Below, one piece after another: positions 9,974-17,716 of a stretch of DNA of 64,000 nt. This DNA comes from an uncultured Bacteroides sp. (GTDB lineage: Bacteria > Bacteroidota > Bacteroidia > Bacteroidales > Bacteroidaceae), in NCBI RefSeq assembly GCF_910586915.1, contig NZ_CAJULN010000005.1, forward strand, positions 69,045 through 133,044, read 5' to 3'. The notes below the pieces were generated by a model that saw nothing but the letters and a program-made list of their open reading frames with translations, did not search any database and was not told the DNA's origin. A program made the position numbers and the translations under genes. Numbering within the stretch: position 1 is the stretch's first letter; every line of letters starts with the position of its first letter.

Positions 9974-11164
9974 ATGGAAAAGATTAGTTACAATCTTGTG
10001 TTTAACAGAAAAAAGAAATTGAATAAAAAGGGAACGGCCTTAGTACAGGTAGAAGCCTATCTGAACAGGAGGAAAATATATTTTTCCACCAAAATATATC
10101 TTAAGGCCGAGCAGTGGGATGCCAAACGAAGAATGGTGAAGAGTCATCCTAATGCCGATGTTCTGAACCGTATGTTGTATGAGTATATGGCCGCAATAGA
10201 ACAAACCGAACTTGAATTGTGGCAGCAAGGAAAAGCGATATCACTGGATTTGTTAAAAGAATCTCTCGACAAACCCATAAGTAATGAAAGGACATTTTTA
10301 AGTTTCTACAAAGAAGAGGTTGCTAACTCTTCGCTGAAAGAAAGCACGAAGCAAAATCATCTTTCGACACTTGAATCGCTTCGGGAATTCAAGAAAGACA
10401 TATCGTTTGCGGATTTGACGTTTGAACTTGTCACCTCGTTCGATAACTATTTGCAGTCCAAAGGCTACCACCTTAATACCATCGCCAAGCATATGAAACA
10501 TCTGAAGCGGTATGTCAACGTTGCCATTAATAAGGAATTTATGGATGTGCAGAAATATGCATTCAGAAAATACAAGATTAAAAGCGTAGAAGGCAGACAC
10601 ACGCATCTGTCGCCGGAGGAGTTGTGCAAATTTGAAGATTTACAGTTGACAGGGAAATTTACAAGATTACAGAAAACAAAAGACGCCTTTCTGTTTTGTT
10701 GTTATGCCGGATTGCGTTATTCCGATTTTATAAATCTGACCTCTGCCAATATCGTAGAGTTTCATCAGGAAATCTGGCTTATATACAAATCGGTAAAAAC
10801 CGGCACAGAGGTCAGGTTGCCATTATACCTGTTGTTTGAAGGTAAAGGAATCGGTATATTGCGGTGCTACCAGGAAGAGACAAACAGTTTTTTCAAGTTA
10901 AAAAACAACTCCAATATCAATAAGGAGTTGAATTTGCTGGCAAACTTGGCAGGTATCGACAAACGGGTATCCTTTCACACTGCACGCCACACGAATGCTA
11001 CCTTATTATTATATAGCGGCGCGAATATAACCACTGTGCAAAAGCTGTTGGGCCACAAAAGTGTAAAGACCACACAAGTATATGCAAATATAATGGATAT
11101 AACTGTTGTACGCGATCTTGAGAAAGCGGCTTCATTCAAGAGAAAAGGCGGACGTAGAATTTAA
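9974..11164 (+). CDS. Tyrosine site-specific recombinase/integrase
   Basis: Complete 396-residue tyrosine recombinase. It has an N-terminal arm-type DNA-binding domain (1-95, KKGTALVQVEAYLNRRKIYFS), a SAM-like core-binding domain (about 105-205) and a catalytic domain. The catalytic set is visible: Arg248 (AGLRYSD), Lys275 (VKTGTEVRL), His335 and Arg338 (FHTARHT), His361 (LLGHKSVKTT) and nucleophile Tyr370. This is the common Bacteroidales single-gene integrase type, used by mobile elements or for inverting promoters. No relaxase, transposition helper or cargo gene accompanies it, and no tRNA is adjacent. It is therefore either an orphan or a resident invertase. It diverges from susC 1 across 450 bp and is followed by a dyad-repeat array. 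Confidence 0.93.
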   Translation: MEKISYNLVFNRKKKLNKKGTALVQVEAYLNRRKIYFSTKIYLKAEQWDAKRRMVKSHPNADVLNRMLYEYMAAIEQTELELWQQGKAISLDLLKESLDKPISNERTFLSFYKEEVANSSLKESTKQNHLSTLESLREFKKDISFADLTFELVTSFDNYLQSKGYHLNTIAKHMKHLKRYVNVAINKEFMDVQKYAFRKYKIKSVEGRHTHLSPEELCKFEDLQLTGKFTRLQKTKDAFLFCCYAGLRYSDFINLTSANIVEFHQEIWLIYKSVKTGTEVRLPLYLLFEGKGIGILRCYQEETNSFFKLKNNSNINKELNLLANLAGIDKRVSFHTARHTNATLLLYSGANITTVQKLLGHKSVKTTQVYANIMDITVVRDLEKAASFKRKGGRRI

Positions 11165-11170
11165 ACTGAC

Positions 11171-11331
11171 GAGTTTCAATTTTACTTCTTCTATTTGAAA
11201 CTTTAGTTTCAACACTATGAAACTGAAGTTTCATCCGCTTGAAACTAAAGTTCCAAAGCATTCGGAACTAAAGTTTCAACGTGGTGAAACTAAAGTTTCA
11301 TCTTGCTTGAAACTTCTGTTTCAAGCGGATG
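11171..11331. repeat. Dyad-repeat array A1: six GAAACTnnAGTTTC units, 22-23 bp period
   Basis: Six 14-bp units start at 11197, 11219, 11241, 11264, 11286 and 11309, separated by unrelated 8-9 nt spacers. A leader GAGTTTCAATTT begins at 11171. Read across spacers, AGTTTC-N8/9-GAAACT makes a row of hairpins. Where one arm changes to AGTTCC (unit 3), the next arm changes to GGAACT (unit 4), which keeps the pairing. The segment 11232-11245 and its inverse 11318-11331 are also complementary. The array lies just past the recombinase stop. The same array type recurs at 62949-63100. Confidence 0.9.
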
Positions 11332-11689
11332 CAACCGATGGATTCACTACACGCTTCTGTTACTTGGATTGAATGGGTGACAGATTGGTTCGGTTGTCTC
11401 GTACAATAGAAAAGCAATAGGATGCAGATTATCAATAGGATATGATAGTCATAACGGTGGAAATGCGGTAGAACGAATCATTGCTTTCATCACTCCGCTT
11501 AACGATAATGTATTGATAATCCGTAGGATATGTCTGAAAGGCGGGGATACTATACAAATCTTCATTATCCTGTTAACCGTTCATAATAAAGAAGTTAGGA
11601 GGGTTATTTAGTTCTGCAAAGACTTAATAAAGAAAAGCCGATACCAATTTCAACTCGGCGGCTGTCATCCCATAAGTTACCTACTCGCT
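11332..11689. other. Intergenic stretch with no gene seen
   Basis: About 360 bp between the repeat array and marC. I see no open frame with a plausible start and no RNA gene. The only structure is the marC-side hairpin at 11636-11663. Confidence 0.5.
11636..11663 (-). terminator. Probable marC terminator
   Basis: On the minus strand AGCCG and CGGCT form a short stem followed by TTTTCTTT, 27 bp past the marC stop. The stem is only 5 bp, so support is moderate. Confidence 0.5.
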
Positions 11690-12352
11690 TCATTTGCTGA
11701 GAATACCTCCCATCCCCTCTCTCACAATCTCCGCCAATATGGGCTTCGCTCCGCTCACGAAACATTCCACGGCAATCACCATCAGAATCAACCCCATCAG
11801 GCGCATCATCACATTATTGCCCGTTTCTCCCAAAATATTCACCAATCTTGTAGAAGCACGAAGGATAAAGAAAGTCAGCAGATAAATCAATGCAATGGTA
11901 CCTATCAGCACTCCTTTCATCTCATACGAATGCGCATCCTGCATCAACACGATGGCATTGGCAATCGCACCCGGTCCGCACAGCATAGGTATACCGAGAG
12001 GGGTGATGGAGATATCGTCCGCATATGTTTTTATCTCTTCATCCTTCAGTTTCATCGGCGTATAACGGGCTTGAAGCATATCAAATCCTATCTTGAAAAT
12101 AATCACTCCTCCGGCAATACGGAATCCGTTGGTAGAAATACCAAAGAACTTAAAAAGAAACTGACCGGCAAAAAGGAAAACCATGATTGTGACAAACGAC
12201 ACAATAGTAGCACGGCGGACGATAGACCGACGCTCTTTCTCCGTCATCCCATGAGTCATTGTAAGAAAGACAGGCATGGTCCCCAAAGGATTGGTCAACG
12301 TAAAAAATGAAGTGAAACAAAGCAAAGCAAAAGGCAAAAGTGCACTATCCAT
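11690..12352 (-). CDS. MarC family inner-membrane protein
   Basis: The 220-residue hydrophobic protein has about six transmembrane helices and the MarC/UPF0056 features: FTLTNPLGTMPVFLTMTHGM near the start, then GVIIFKIGFDML and the central TPLGIPMLCGPGAI loop. The family is widespread. A role in multiple antibiotic resistance was proposed and later doubted, and no transport substrate is established. It lies 62 bp from the yjjG-like gene on the same strand. That gap has a 9-bp inverted repeat (12361-12369 with 12391-12399) and a minus-strand TATTTTTG at 12389-12396, so it may have its own promoter. Confidence 0.88.
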   Translation of the reverse strand: MDSALLPFALLCFTSFFTLTNPLGTMPVFLTMTHGMTEKERRSIVRRATIVSFVTIMVFLFAGQFLFKFFGISTNGFRIAGGVIIFKIGFDMLQARYTPMKLKDEEIKTYADDISITPLGIPMLCGPGAIANAIVLMQDAHSYEMKGVLIGTIALIYLLTFFILRASTRLVNILGETGNNVMMRLMGLILMVIAVECFVSGAKPILAEIVREGMGGILSK

Positions 12353-12414
12353 GGCTATATCGTATTTTTATGCAATTATTAAACGCAGCAAAAATACGAC
12401 TTAATCCAGAAAAC

Positions 12415-13107
12415 TTATAATAAATCCATCAATTCTTTCAGGGAATGGAGATGATAAGTGGGAAGAAAGGGGAAAACAGTCCGTTCCGACACGTTATAGA
12501 AAGCCTGATGCATCCCCACCCCATGCGCTCCGGTGATATCCGCTTCCCAGCTATCGCCAATCATCAACGATTCGTGCAACTCGGACTGAGTGGCAGACAA
12601 AGCGAAATGAAAGAGTTCGGGACGGGGCTTCAACAGTCCGAGGTCTTCCGAAAGAATCACCTTCCGGAAATAACCTGCCACACCTGCCGAATGCATCTTG
12701 CGCGACTGCAATTCACGAAAGCCATTGGAAAGGATGTACAAATTGTATTTAGGAGCAAGGTACTCCAACACTTCTTTAGCATAAGGCATCAAGCCGCTTT
12801 TGGTAGGAATAATGGCAAAGAAGTCTTTTGAGAACCGTTCGGCCAAAGCCTCATCTCCCACTCCCACCGCCTGCAAAGGATAAAAGAAGCGTTGGCGGTT
12901 CAATTCATCTTTCGTCACCTTTCCTTCGGCGTATTCCACCCACAGTTCGGTGTTACGTTTCTGATACAGCGTATAATAATGGTCGAACGAATCAAAGTAA
13001 CGGTCGAACGAATATTGCCGATATACTTCTTCGAAGGTTTCACGGGCATTGCGGGAGAAAGCCCAAATAGTGTCGTCAAGATCAAAAAAAAGATTTTTAT
13101 ATTTCAT
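12415..13107 (-). CDS. YjjG-like HAD-superfamily nucleotidase
   Basis: Haloacid-dehalogenase-type phosphatase of 230 residues. Motif I FFDLDDTIW (nucleophile and acid Asp pair near residues 9-11), motif II LSNGF, motif III Lys in LKPRPELF and motif IV IGDSWEADI are all present, with a helical cap between motifs I and II. The FDLDDTIW start and cap resemble YjjG, a pyrimidine 5'-nucleotidase that removes non-canonical nucleotides. That substrate is inferred from similarity. It is a cytoplasmic protein with no signal peptide. A terminator hairpin upstream separates it from the coiled-coil lipoprotein gene. Confidence 0.85.
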   Translation of the reverse strand: MKYKNLFFDLDDTIWAFSRNARETFEEVYRQYSFDRYFDSFDHYYTLYQKRNTELWVEYAEGKVTKDELNRQRFFYPLQAVGVGDEALAERFSKDFFAIIPTKSGLMPYAKEVLEYLAPKYNLYILSNGFRELQSRKMHSAGVAGYFRKVILSEDLGLLKPRPELFHFALSATQSELHESLMIGDSWEADITGAHGVGMHQAFYNVSERTVFPFLPTYHLHSLKELMDLL

Positions 13108-13140
13108 CAGTAGTCACGGGGAATATTAAAAAACAAAAAA

Positions 13141-13183
13141 GCCAATGTGCTAATTTCTTGATTCCGGGAATCAGCACATTGGC
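13141..13183 (-). terminator. Terminator of the coiled-coil lipoprotein gene
   Basis: GCCAATGTGCT (13141-13151) pairs with AGCACATTGGC (13173-13183), with a second small stem in the loop. On the minus strand it is followed by a U-rich run (plus-strand A tract 13128-13140). This is a textbook intrinsic terminator. Confidence 0.85.
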
Positions 13184-13205
13184 AACTCAAAAAAGAAATC
13201 CTATC

Positions 13206-14063
13206 TTATTTTACCTGGATAACCAAGTATTTGGATACACTCCAGAATTCATTAGGATTGGTAATCTTCAATGTCAACTGACCTTTGTCATCTTTCACCA
13301 ACTCGTAAGAACCGGTAGGATGAGTAGTGAGCAACTCTGCACGCTTGGAATACAACTTGATTTCTTTGGTTGTACGAATATCAATCTGGGTAAAATAATC
13401 TTTGTTGAAATCAGCACCCTTCAAGACATCTCCGCTTTGGAGAATCTTTTGAGATTTCAATTCCGATTTTGTGCCGAATACGAACCAGGCAGCGTTCAGA
13501 CTCTTTTCCTGTTCGGCAACGGTTTTAGCTTTGGCTTCATTTTCGGCAGCCAGTGTTTCTTTGGCAGCAGACAAGTCGCTGACGGCAGCATCTAATTCCT
13601 GAATGCGGATATTCTTGGAAGCCAATTCTGTCTGAAGTTCCTCGATGCGTTGTTGTTTAGCGTTCAATTCAGCAGTCAAGGCGGCAACAGCCTTCTTCAT
13701 CTGTGCAGAACTGTACTTGCTGTTTTTCAACTGTTCCTGCAATTTGGCAATCTGTGCTTTGTTTTCTTCCATCTGCTTAGAGATGAATTCGATATCGGAA
13801 GCAATCTGCTGCTTGGCGCTGGCAGAATTTTCAGTAATTGTTCCGCGTTGCAAATCCACACGGTTTTCGGCTGCATTGATCTTACGGAAACCTTCCTGAA
13901 CTTCATTGAAAGTTCCCATCATATCATCCAGTTCAGCATTGCGCTGGGTCAGTTCCATCAAAAGAGAATCATTTTCTGCCTTCAGGTCTTTGCTTCCACC
14001 TTTAAAGCCATCACACGAAGCCAACATGGCTGCGCACACAAATAAAACTGCTAACTTTTTCAT
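13206..14063 (-). CDS. Coiled-coil lipoprotein of unknown function
   Basis: This 285-residue protein has a lipobox (AAMLASC, Cys 17) and a long heptad-rich coiled coil from about residue 25 to 195 (for example LKAENDSLLMELTQRNAEL and LQEQLKNSKYSS). A beta-rich C-terminal domain of about 90 residues (AWFVFGTKSELKSQKIL to YLVIQVK) completes it. Proteins of this layout are common in Bacteroides and uncharacterised. The layout suggests a periplasmic spacer or a cell-envelope organising protein, which is inference. It is a single-gene unit with a strong terminator and ends 36 bp upstream of rsmI on the opposite side of its promoter. Confidence 0.85.
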   Translation of the reverse strand: MKKLAVLFVCAAMLASCDGFKGGSKDLKAENDSLLMELTQRNAELDDMMGTFNEVQEGFRKINAAENRVDLQRGTITENSASAKQQIASDIEFISKQMEENKAQIAKLQEQLKNSKYSSAQMKKAVAALTAELNAKQQRIEELQTELASKNIRIQELDAAVSDLSAAKETLAAENEAKAKTVAEQEKSLNAAWFVFGTKSELKSQKILQSGDVLKGADFNKDYFTQIDIRTTKEIKLYSKRAELLTTHPTGSYELVKDDKGQLTLKITNPNEFWSVSKYLVIQVK

Positions 14064-14098
14064 ACGTTTACGTTTTACGTTTTTTTAATGAAGTTATT

Positions 14099-14773
14099 TT
14101 AATCGTCTATTCCTGCTAATACAATCACAATCTCGCCCCGTGGCTCGGTGGCGGTAAAGTGTTCTATCAGTTCTGCCAAACTGCCGCGTACCGTCTCCTC
14201 ATGGAGCTTGGATATTTCACGCGACACAGTTGCTTGACGTTCAGCACCGAAATACTCGGCAAACTGTGTCAACGTCTTCAACAGACGGTGAGGCGATTCA
14301 TAAAACACCATCGTACGGCGTTCTTCTGCCAATGCCTTCAGTCGTGTCTGACGTCCTTTCTTTTGGGGCAAGAATCCCTCGAAGCAAAACTTCTCGTTCG
14401 GCAGTCCCGATGCTACAAGCGCCGGAACAAAAGCCGTTGCACCCGGTAAACATTGCACCTCGATACCATTGCGCACACATTCGCGAACCACCAAAAATCC
14501 GGGATCGGAAATCCCAGGTGTTCCAGCATCCGAAATCAACGCAACCGTTGCACCGCCCTTTATTTTATTAACAACACTTTCTACCGTTTTATGTTCATTA
14601 AATTTGTGGTGAGATTGCATTGAATTTTTTATTTCAAAGTGTTTCAGCAAGATACCGGATGTACGCGTATCCTCTGCCAAAATCAAGTCGGCCTCTTTCA
14701 ATACTTTGATAGCGCGAAATGTTATATCTTCAAGATTTCCTACCGGTGTAGGCACTACATACAGCTTTCCCAT
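14099..14773 (-). CDS. rsmI: 16S rRNA 2'-O-ribose C1402 methyltransferase
   Basis: SAM-dependent methyltransferase that modifies C1402 in the decoding centre of 16S rRNA. The 224 residues open with LYVVPTPVGNLEDITFRA and contain AEDTRTSG, the SAM-site loop ALISDAGTPGISDPG, PGATAFVPALVASGLP and a closing GEIVIVLAG. It is shorter than the proteobacterial enzyme (about 285 residues), mostly because it lacks the C-terminal extension, as is usual in Bacteroidota. It follows the hypothetical gene at 14782-15387 by 8 bp, so the two are probably co-transcribed. Confidence 0.93.
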   Translation of the reverse strand: MGKLYVVPTPVGNLEDITFRAIKVLKEADLILAEDTRTSGILLKHFEIKNSMQSHHKFNEHKTVESVVNKIKGGATVALISDAGTPGISDPGFLVVRECVRNGIEVQCLPGATAFVPALVASGLPNEKFCFEGFLPQKKGRQTRLKALAEERRTMVFYESPHRLLKTLTQFAEYFGAERQATVSREISKLHEETVRGSLAELIEHFTATEPRGEIVIVLAGIDD

Positions 14774-14781
14774 ATTTTCAT

Positions 14782-15387
14782 TTATGCCGGTTGGTTAAAA
14801 TACTTCTTTAACAACTCCAAAAAGTCAACAACCGCTTCATTCTCTTCGTCTATTTCTGTTTTCGAAGCAAGAAATGCAACAGCAGTCTCATAAGCCCCCA
14901 TCACCGATATCTGCTCAATTACACGATTCATCAATTCAGTATCTCCCTTAAACAGTTCGCGTGAGAAACGGAAAGAATCATTTAAACTGATGGAACGACG
15001 CAAACCGGCAGCTAATTTTATGCTCTCCCCCAATATAGTAGACTTAGGTTCTTCTTTCTTTAAGACAACAGGGTCTTCCTCCGGAATGGCAGGCTCAATG
15101 AATGGAACGACAATCTCTTTCATTGTCGTATCTTCCACTACCGTTTCTACTACCATTGTTTCTTTCACAACAGTTTCTTCTACTACGGAAGAAGCCAAAT
15201 CATTATTTACTACAACAGAACCTATTTCCTGCGAAAATTCATCCAAACGTCCTTGCATACGTGTAATACTTCGCTTCAACAACTCAGAAGAAGTCCGGTT
15301 CGGCTCTTTTGAAAAAGATTCCATGAGACATTTCAACTCATGAACATCCAATTCGATATCTGCTAATAGCTTCTGTTTCATGTCCAT
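14782..15387 (-). CDS. Conserved Bacteroidales hypothetical protein
   Basis: I do not recognise a named family. The 201 residues fall into three parts. An N-terminal helical segment (1-60) comes first. A low-complexity acidic middle with repeated VVEET/VVKET-like motifs (about 65-115) follows. A compact C-terminal domain (SLNDSFRFSRELFKGD to FLELLKKYF) is strongly patterned and looks like the functional part. No signal peptide or membrane helix is seen. It sits upstream of rsmI with 8 bp between and is divergent from tdk across 147 bp. A cytoplasmic structural or regulatory role is possible, but nothing in the sequence decides it. Confidence 0.75.
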   Translation of the reverse strand: MDMKQKLLADIELDVHELKCLMESFSKEPNRTSSELLKRSITRMQGRLDEFSQEIGSVVVNNDLASSVVEETVVKETMVVETVVEDTTMKEIVVPFIEPAIPEEDPVVLKKEEPKSTILGESIKLAAGLRRSISLNDSFRFSRELFKGDTELMNRVIEQISVMGAYETAVAFLASKTEIDEENEAVVDFLELLKKYFNQPA

Positions 15388-15489
15388 CCATTATTAATAT
15401 TGGCGCGAATGTAGGAATAATTTATGCAATAATTCATGCGGCAACTTAAAATAATGGATATTTTAACAGTTCTTGCACATTGAATTGTT

Positions 15490-15497
15490 TACCTTTG
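15490..15497 (+). promoter_or_regulatory. -7 element for tdk
   Basis: TACCTTTG matches the Bacteroides TAnnTTTG element exactly and lies 38 bp before the tdk ATG. A TTG at 15473-15475 is closer than the usual -33 spacing. Confidence 0.6.
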
Positions 15498-15534
15498 TGC
15501 AATCATTTATTTAATCAAGAAAGCACAAAATCAC

Positions 15535-16134
15535 ATGGTATTATTTTCGGAAGACCACATACATGAGACGAAAAGAAGAGGCAGAATTGAAGTTATCTGC
15601 GGCTCTATGTTCTCAGGAAAAACAGAAGAGTTGATTCGCAGAATGAAACGGGCTAAGTTTGCACGTCAACGCGTTGAGATATTCAAACCGGCTATTGACA
15701 CCCGTTATTCGGAAGAGGACGTTGTTTCGCACGACAGCCATTCCATTGCCTCCACGCCCATTGATTCATCGGCAAGTATCCTATTGTTCACTTCCGAAAT
15801 AGACGTAGTAGGTATCGATGAAGCACAATTTTTCGACAACGGACTGATAGACGTCTGCAACCAACTTGCCAATAATGGCGTCCGCGTCATCATTGCAGGA
15901 CTGGATATGGATTTCAAAGGAAATCCTTTCGGTCCCATGCCACAACTGTGTGCCATAGCCGATGAAGTCTCCAAAGTACACGCTATCTGTGTAAAATGCG
16001 GAGAGTTGGCCTCCTTTTCACATCGTACGGTCAAGAACGACAAACAGGTTCTTTTAGGCGAAACAGACGAATACGAACCTCTTTGCAGGCAATGCTATCT
16101 GCGTGCATTGGAAGAGGACAAGCAAAAGATATAA
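15535..16134 (+). CDS. tdk: Thymidine kinase (TK1 type)
   Basis: Phosphorylates thymidine to dTMP in nucleoside salvage. The 199 residues show the TK1 layout: P-loop GSMFSGKTEELIRRM, the DEAQFF catalytic/Walker B segment, and zinc-binding cysteine pairs CVKC and CRQC. The N-terminus before the P-loop is about 20 residues, normal for bacterial enzymes. The ATG is supported by the -7 element 38 bp upstream. The AI-2E exporter gene follows 18 bp downstream and is probably co-transcribed. Confidence 0.95.
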   Translation: MVLFSEDHIHETKRRGRIEVICGSMFSGKTEELIRRMKRAKFARQRVEIFKPAIDTRYSEEDVVSHDSHSIASTPIDSSASILLFTSEIDVVGIDEAQFFDNGLIDVCNQLANNGVRVIIAGLDMDFKGNPFGPMPQLCAIADEVSKVHAICVKCGELASFSHRTVKNDKQVLLGETDEYEPLCRQCYLRALEEDKQKI

Positions 16135-16152
16135 ATCCAACAACAGACAACT

Positions 16153-17262
16153 ATGGAAAGGAAAAAAATAACATTCGACAGTTTTATACGTGGTGCCATC
16201 GGATGCGTGATGGTAATAGGAATATTAATGCTTGTAGAACGGTTGAGCGGAGTGCTGTTACCTTTCTTTATTGCCTGGCTGATTGCCTATATGGTTTATC
16301 CGTTAGTAAAGTTCTTCCAGTACAAGCTAAAGTTAAAAAGCCGTATCCTCTCCATCTTTTGTGCATTGTTCCTGATTACTGTTGTAGGAGTGGCTTTGTT
16401 TTATCTGTTAGTTCCGCCGATGGTTTCCGAAATAAGCAGGATGAATGCTTTATTAGTAAGTTACCTCACGCATGGCGGCGGCAGCAATGTTCCCCAAATG
16501 CTTTCCGAATTTGTTCATGAGAATCTCGATTTGGTGGCATTAAACAGAATACTGAGTGAAGAGAACATTCTTTCTGCAATCAAAGATACCGTTCCTAAGA
16601 TGTGGACTTTGCTCGCAGAGTCATTCAATATTCTGTTCAGCATCCTTGCTTCCTTTATTATATTACTGTATGTAATCTTTATACTACTCGATTATGAAGC
16701 CATAGCTGAAGGATGGCTGCACCTGCTCCCAAACAAATACCGGAAATTCGCTTCCAATCTGGTCTATGATGTGCAAAATGGTATGAACAGATATTTTCGC
16801 GGACAAGCATTGGTCGCATTCTGTGTAGGTATTCTTTTCAGTATAGGTTTCCTGATTATTGATTTCCCGATGGCTATCGCCTTAGGACTTTTCATTGGGG
16901 TCCTCAATATGGTTCCTTACTTGCAAGTCATCGGTCTCCTTCCTACTATTGTATTGGCTCTCCTCAAAGCTGCCGATACCGGACAAAACTTTTGGATTAT
17001 CATTGTATGCGCCCTGGCGGTCTTCGCCATCGTGCAAATCATACAGGATACTTTCCTTGTCCCCAAAATCATGGGAAAGATTACCGGACTGAATCCTGCC
17101 ATCATCCTTTTATCTCTTTCTATTTGGGGTTCTTTAATGGGAATGTTAGGAATGATCATCGCTTTACCGCTTACCACTTTGATGCTTTCCTATTATCAGC
17201 GCTTCATAATTAACAAAGAAAAGATAAAATATGACGAAATAGAAACCTCTGATAATCAATAG
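16153..17262 (+). CDS. AI-2E family transporter (PerM/YdiK-like)
   Basis: The 369-residue polytopic membrane protein has an N-terminal helix pair (about 12-50), a longer soluble loop (about 85-150) and a cluster of C-terminal helices. That cluster includes the family segment LGLFIGVLNMVPYLQVIG and the conserved region around VPKIMGKITGLNPAIILLSL. The family includes the autoinducer-2 exporter TqsA and several proton-coupled exporters, so the substrate here is unknown. It follows tdk by 18 bp and ends before the tRNA-Lys promoter. A terminator is not obvious in the short gap. Confidence 0.9.
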   Translation: MERKKITFDSFIRGAIGCVMVIGILMLVERLSGVLLPFFIAWLIAYMVYPLVKFFQYKLKLKSRILSIFCALFLITVVGVALFYLLVPPMVSEISRMNALLVSYLTHGGGSNVPQMLSEFVHENLDLVALNRILSEENILSAIKDTVPKMWTLLAESFNILFSILASFIILLYVIFILLDYEAIAEGWLHLLPNKYRKFASNLVYDVQNGMNRYFRGQALVAFCVGILFSIGFLIIDFPMAIALGLFIGVLNMVPYLQVIGLLPTIVLALLKAADTGQNFWIIIVCALAVFAIVQIIQDTFLVPKIMGKITGLNPAIILLSLSIWGSLMGMLGMIIALPLTTLMLSYYQRFIINKEKIKYDEIETSDNQ

Positions 17263-17310
17263 CAAAGTCATAAACAAGAAAAATAATTAAAACTTTTTTC
17301 TACAAAACAC

Positions 17311-17340
17311 TTGCAATTTAAATAAAAGTCACTACCTTTG
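17311..17340 (+). promoter_or_regulatory. Promoter of tRNA-Lys
   Basis: A TTG -33 element at 17311-17313 is followed after 19 bp by TACCTTTG at 17333-17340, the canonical Bacteroides vegetative promoter spacing, 40 bp before the tRNA. Confidence 0.75.
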
Positions 17341-17380
17341 CACCCGCAATCAGGAAATAACTGATTAGCAAATAAGGATC

Positions 17381-17453
17381 GATTCGCTAGCTCAGCAGGT
17401 AGAGCACAACACTTTTAATGTTGGGGTCCTGGGTTCGAGCCCCAGGCGGATCA
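17381..17453 (+). tRNA. tRNA-Lys (anticodon TTT)
   Basis: All arms fold. The acceptor GATTCGC pairs with GCGGATC (one G-T wobble). The D arm is GCTCAGCAGGTAGAGC. The anticodon stem CAACA/TGTTG carries loop CTTTTAA, giving anticodon TTT. The T arm is CTGGG-TTCGAGC-CCCAG, and the discriminator is A. CCA is not encoded. An integrase relic begins 114 bp downstream, so this tRNA is a plausible former attachment site. Confidence 0.95.
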
Positions 17454-17474
17454 CTTTTAAAAGATTGAAAATCA

Positions 17475-17506
17475 AGCGGTTATCTAAAACAGATAATCGC
17501 TTTTTT
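17475..17506 (+). terminator. tRNA-Lys terminator
   Basis: AGCGGTTATCT and AGATAATCGCT form an 11-bp stem with one G-T pair and a 4-5 nt loop, followed by six T residues. Confidence 0.9.
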
Positions 17507-17566
17507 CTTTATATACACTATATTTTGCTACGTTTGTGTAAACCAGTGTGTAAACCGGAAAACCGA

Positions 17567-17701
17567 ATGAGCGAAACAATTAAAGTGCTGTGTTACAAAT
17601 CAAAAACTCTTAGTAATGGTGAACATCCTCTGATGTTATGCGTCTGTAAAGACCGCAAAAGAAAGTTTCGGGTCAGTCCGAAAACCCTGTGGGTATGTTA
17701 A
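17567..17701 (+). pseudogene. Truncated integrase relic (N-terminal arm domain only)
   Basis: The 44 codons MSETIKVLCYKSKTLSNGEH and onward resemble the first residues of Bacteroides conjugative-element integrases, whose arm-type domain starts in just this way. The match ends after KRKFRVSPKTL, and a TAA stop follows at 17699-17701, so no core or catalytic domain remains. Its position just past tRNA-Lys is where an element integrated at that tRNA would carry its integrase gene. I infer a deletion joined this relic to the decayed surface-protein gene that follows. The family assignment rests on memory of similar N-termini and is moderately sure. Confidence 0.6.
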
Positions 17702-17716
17702 ATTTACCCTGTTAGT

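Noticed and set aside
11171..11331. CRISPR array
   Set aside because: Repeats are only 14 bp, themselves palindromic and imperfect, with 8-9 nt spacers; no cas gene is in the window. The same applies to 62949-63100.
17381..17453. Paired attachment sites of a still-present integrated element at tRNA-Lys
   Set aside because: No second copy of the tRNA 3' end was noticed downstream, and the integrase is only a fragment.
17465..17566. Upstream extension of the integrase fragment
   Set aside because: The earlier ATG lies in the tRNA terminator; the family-like start is MSETIK at 17567.
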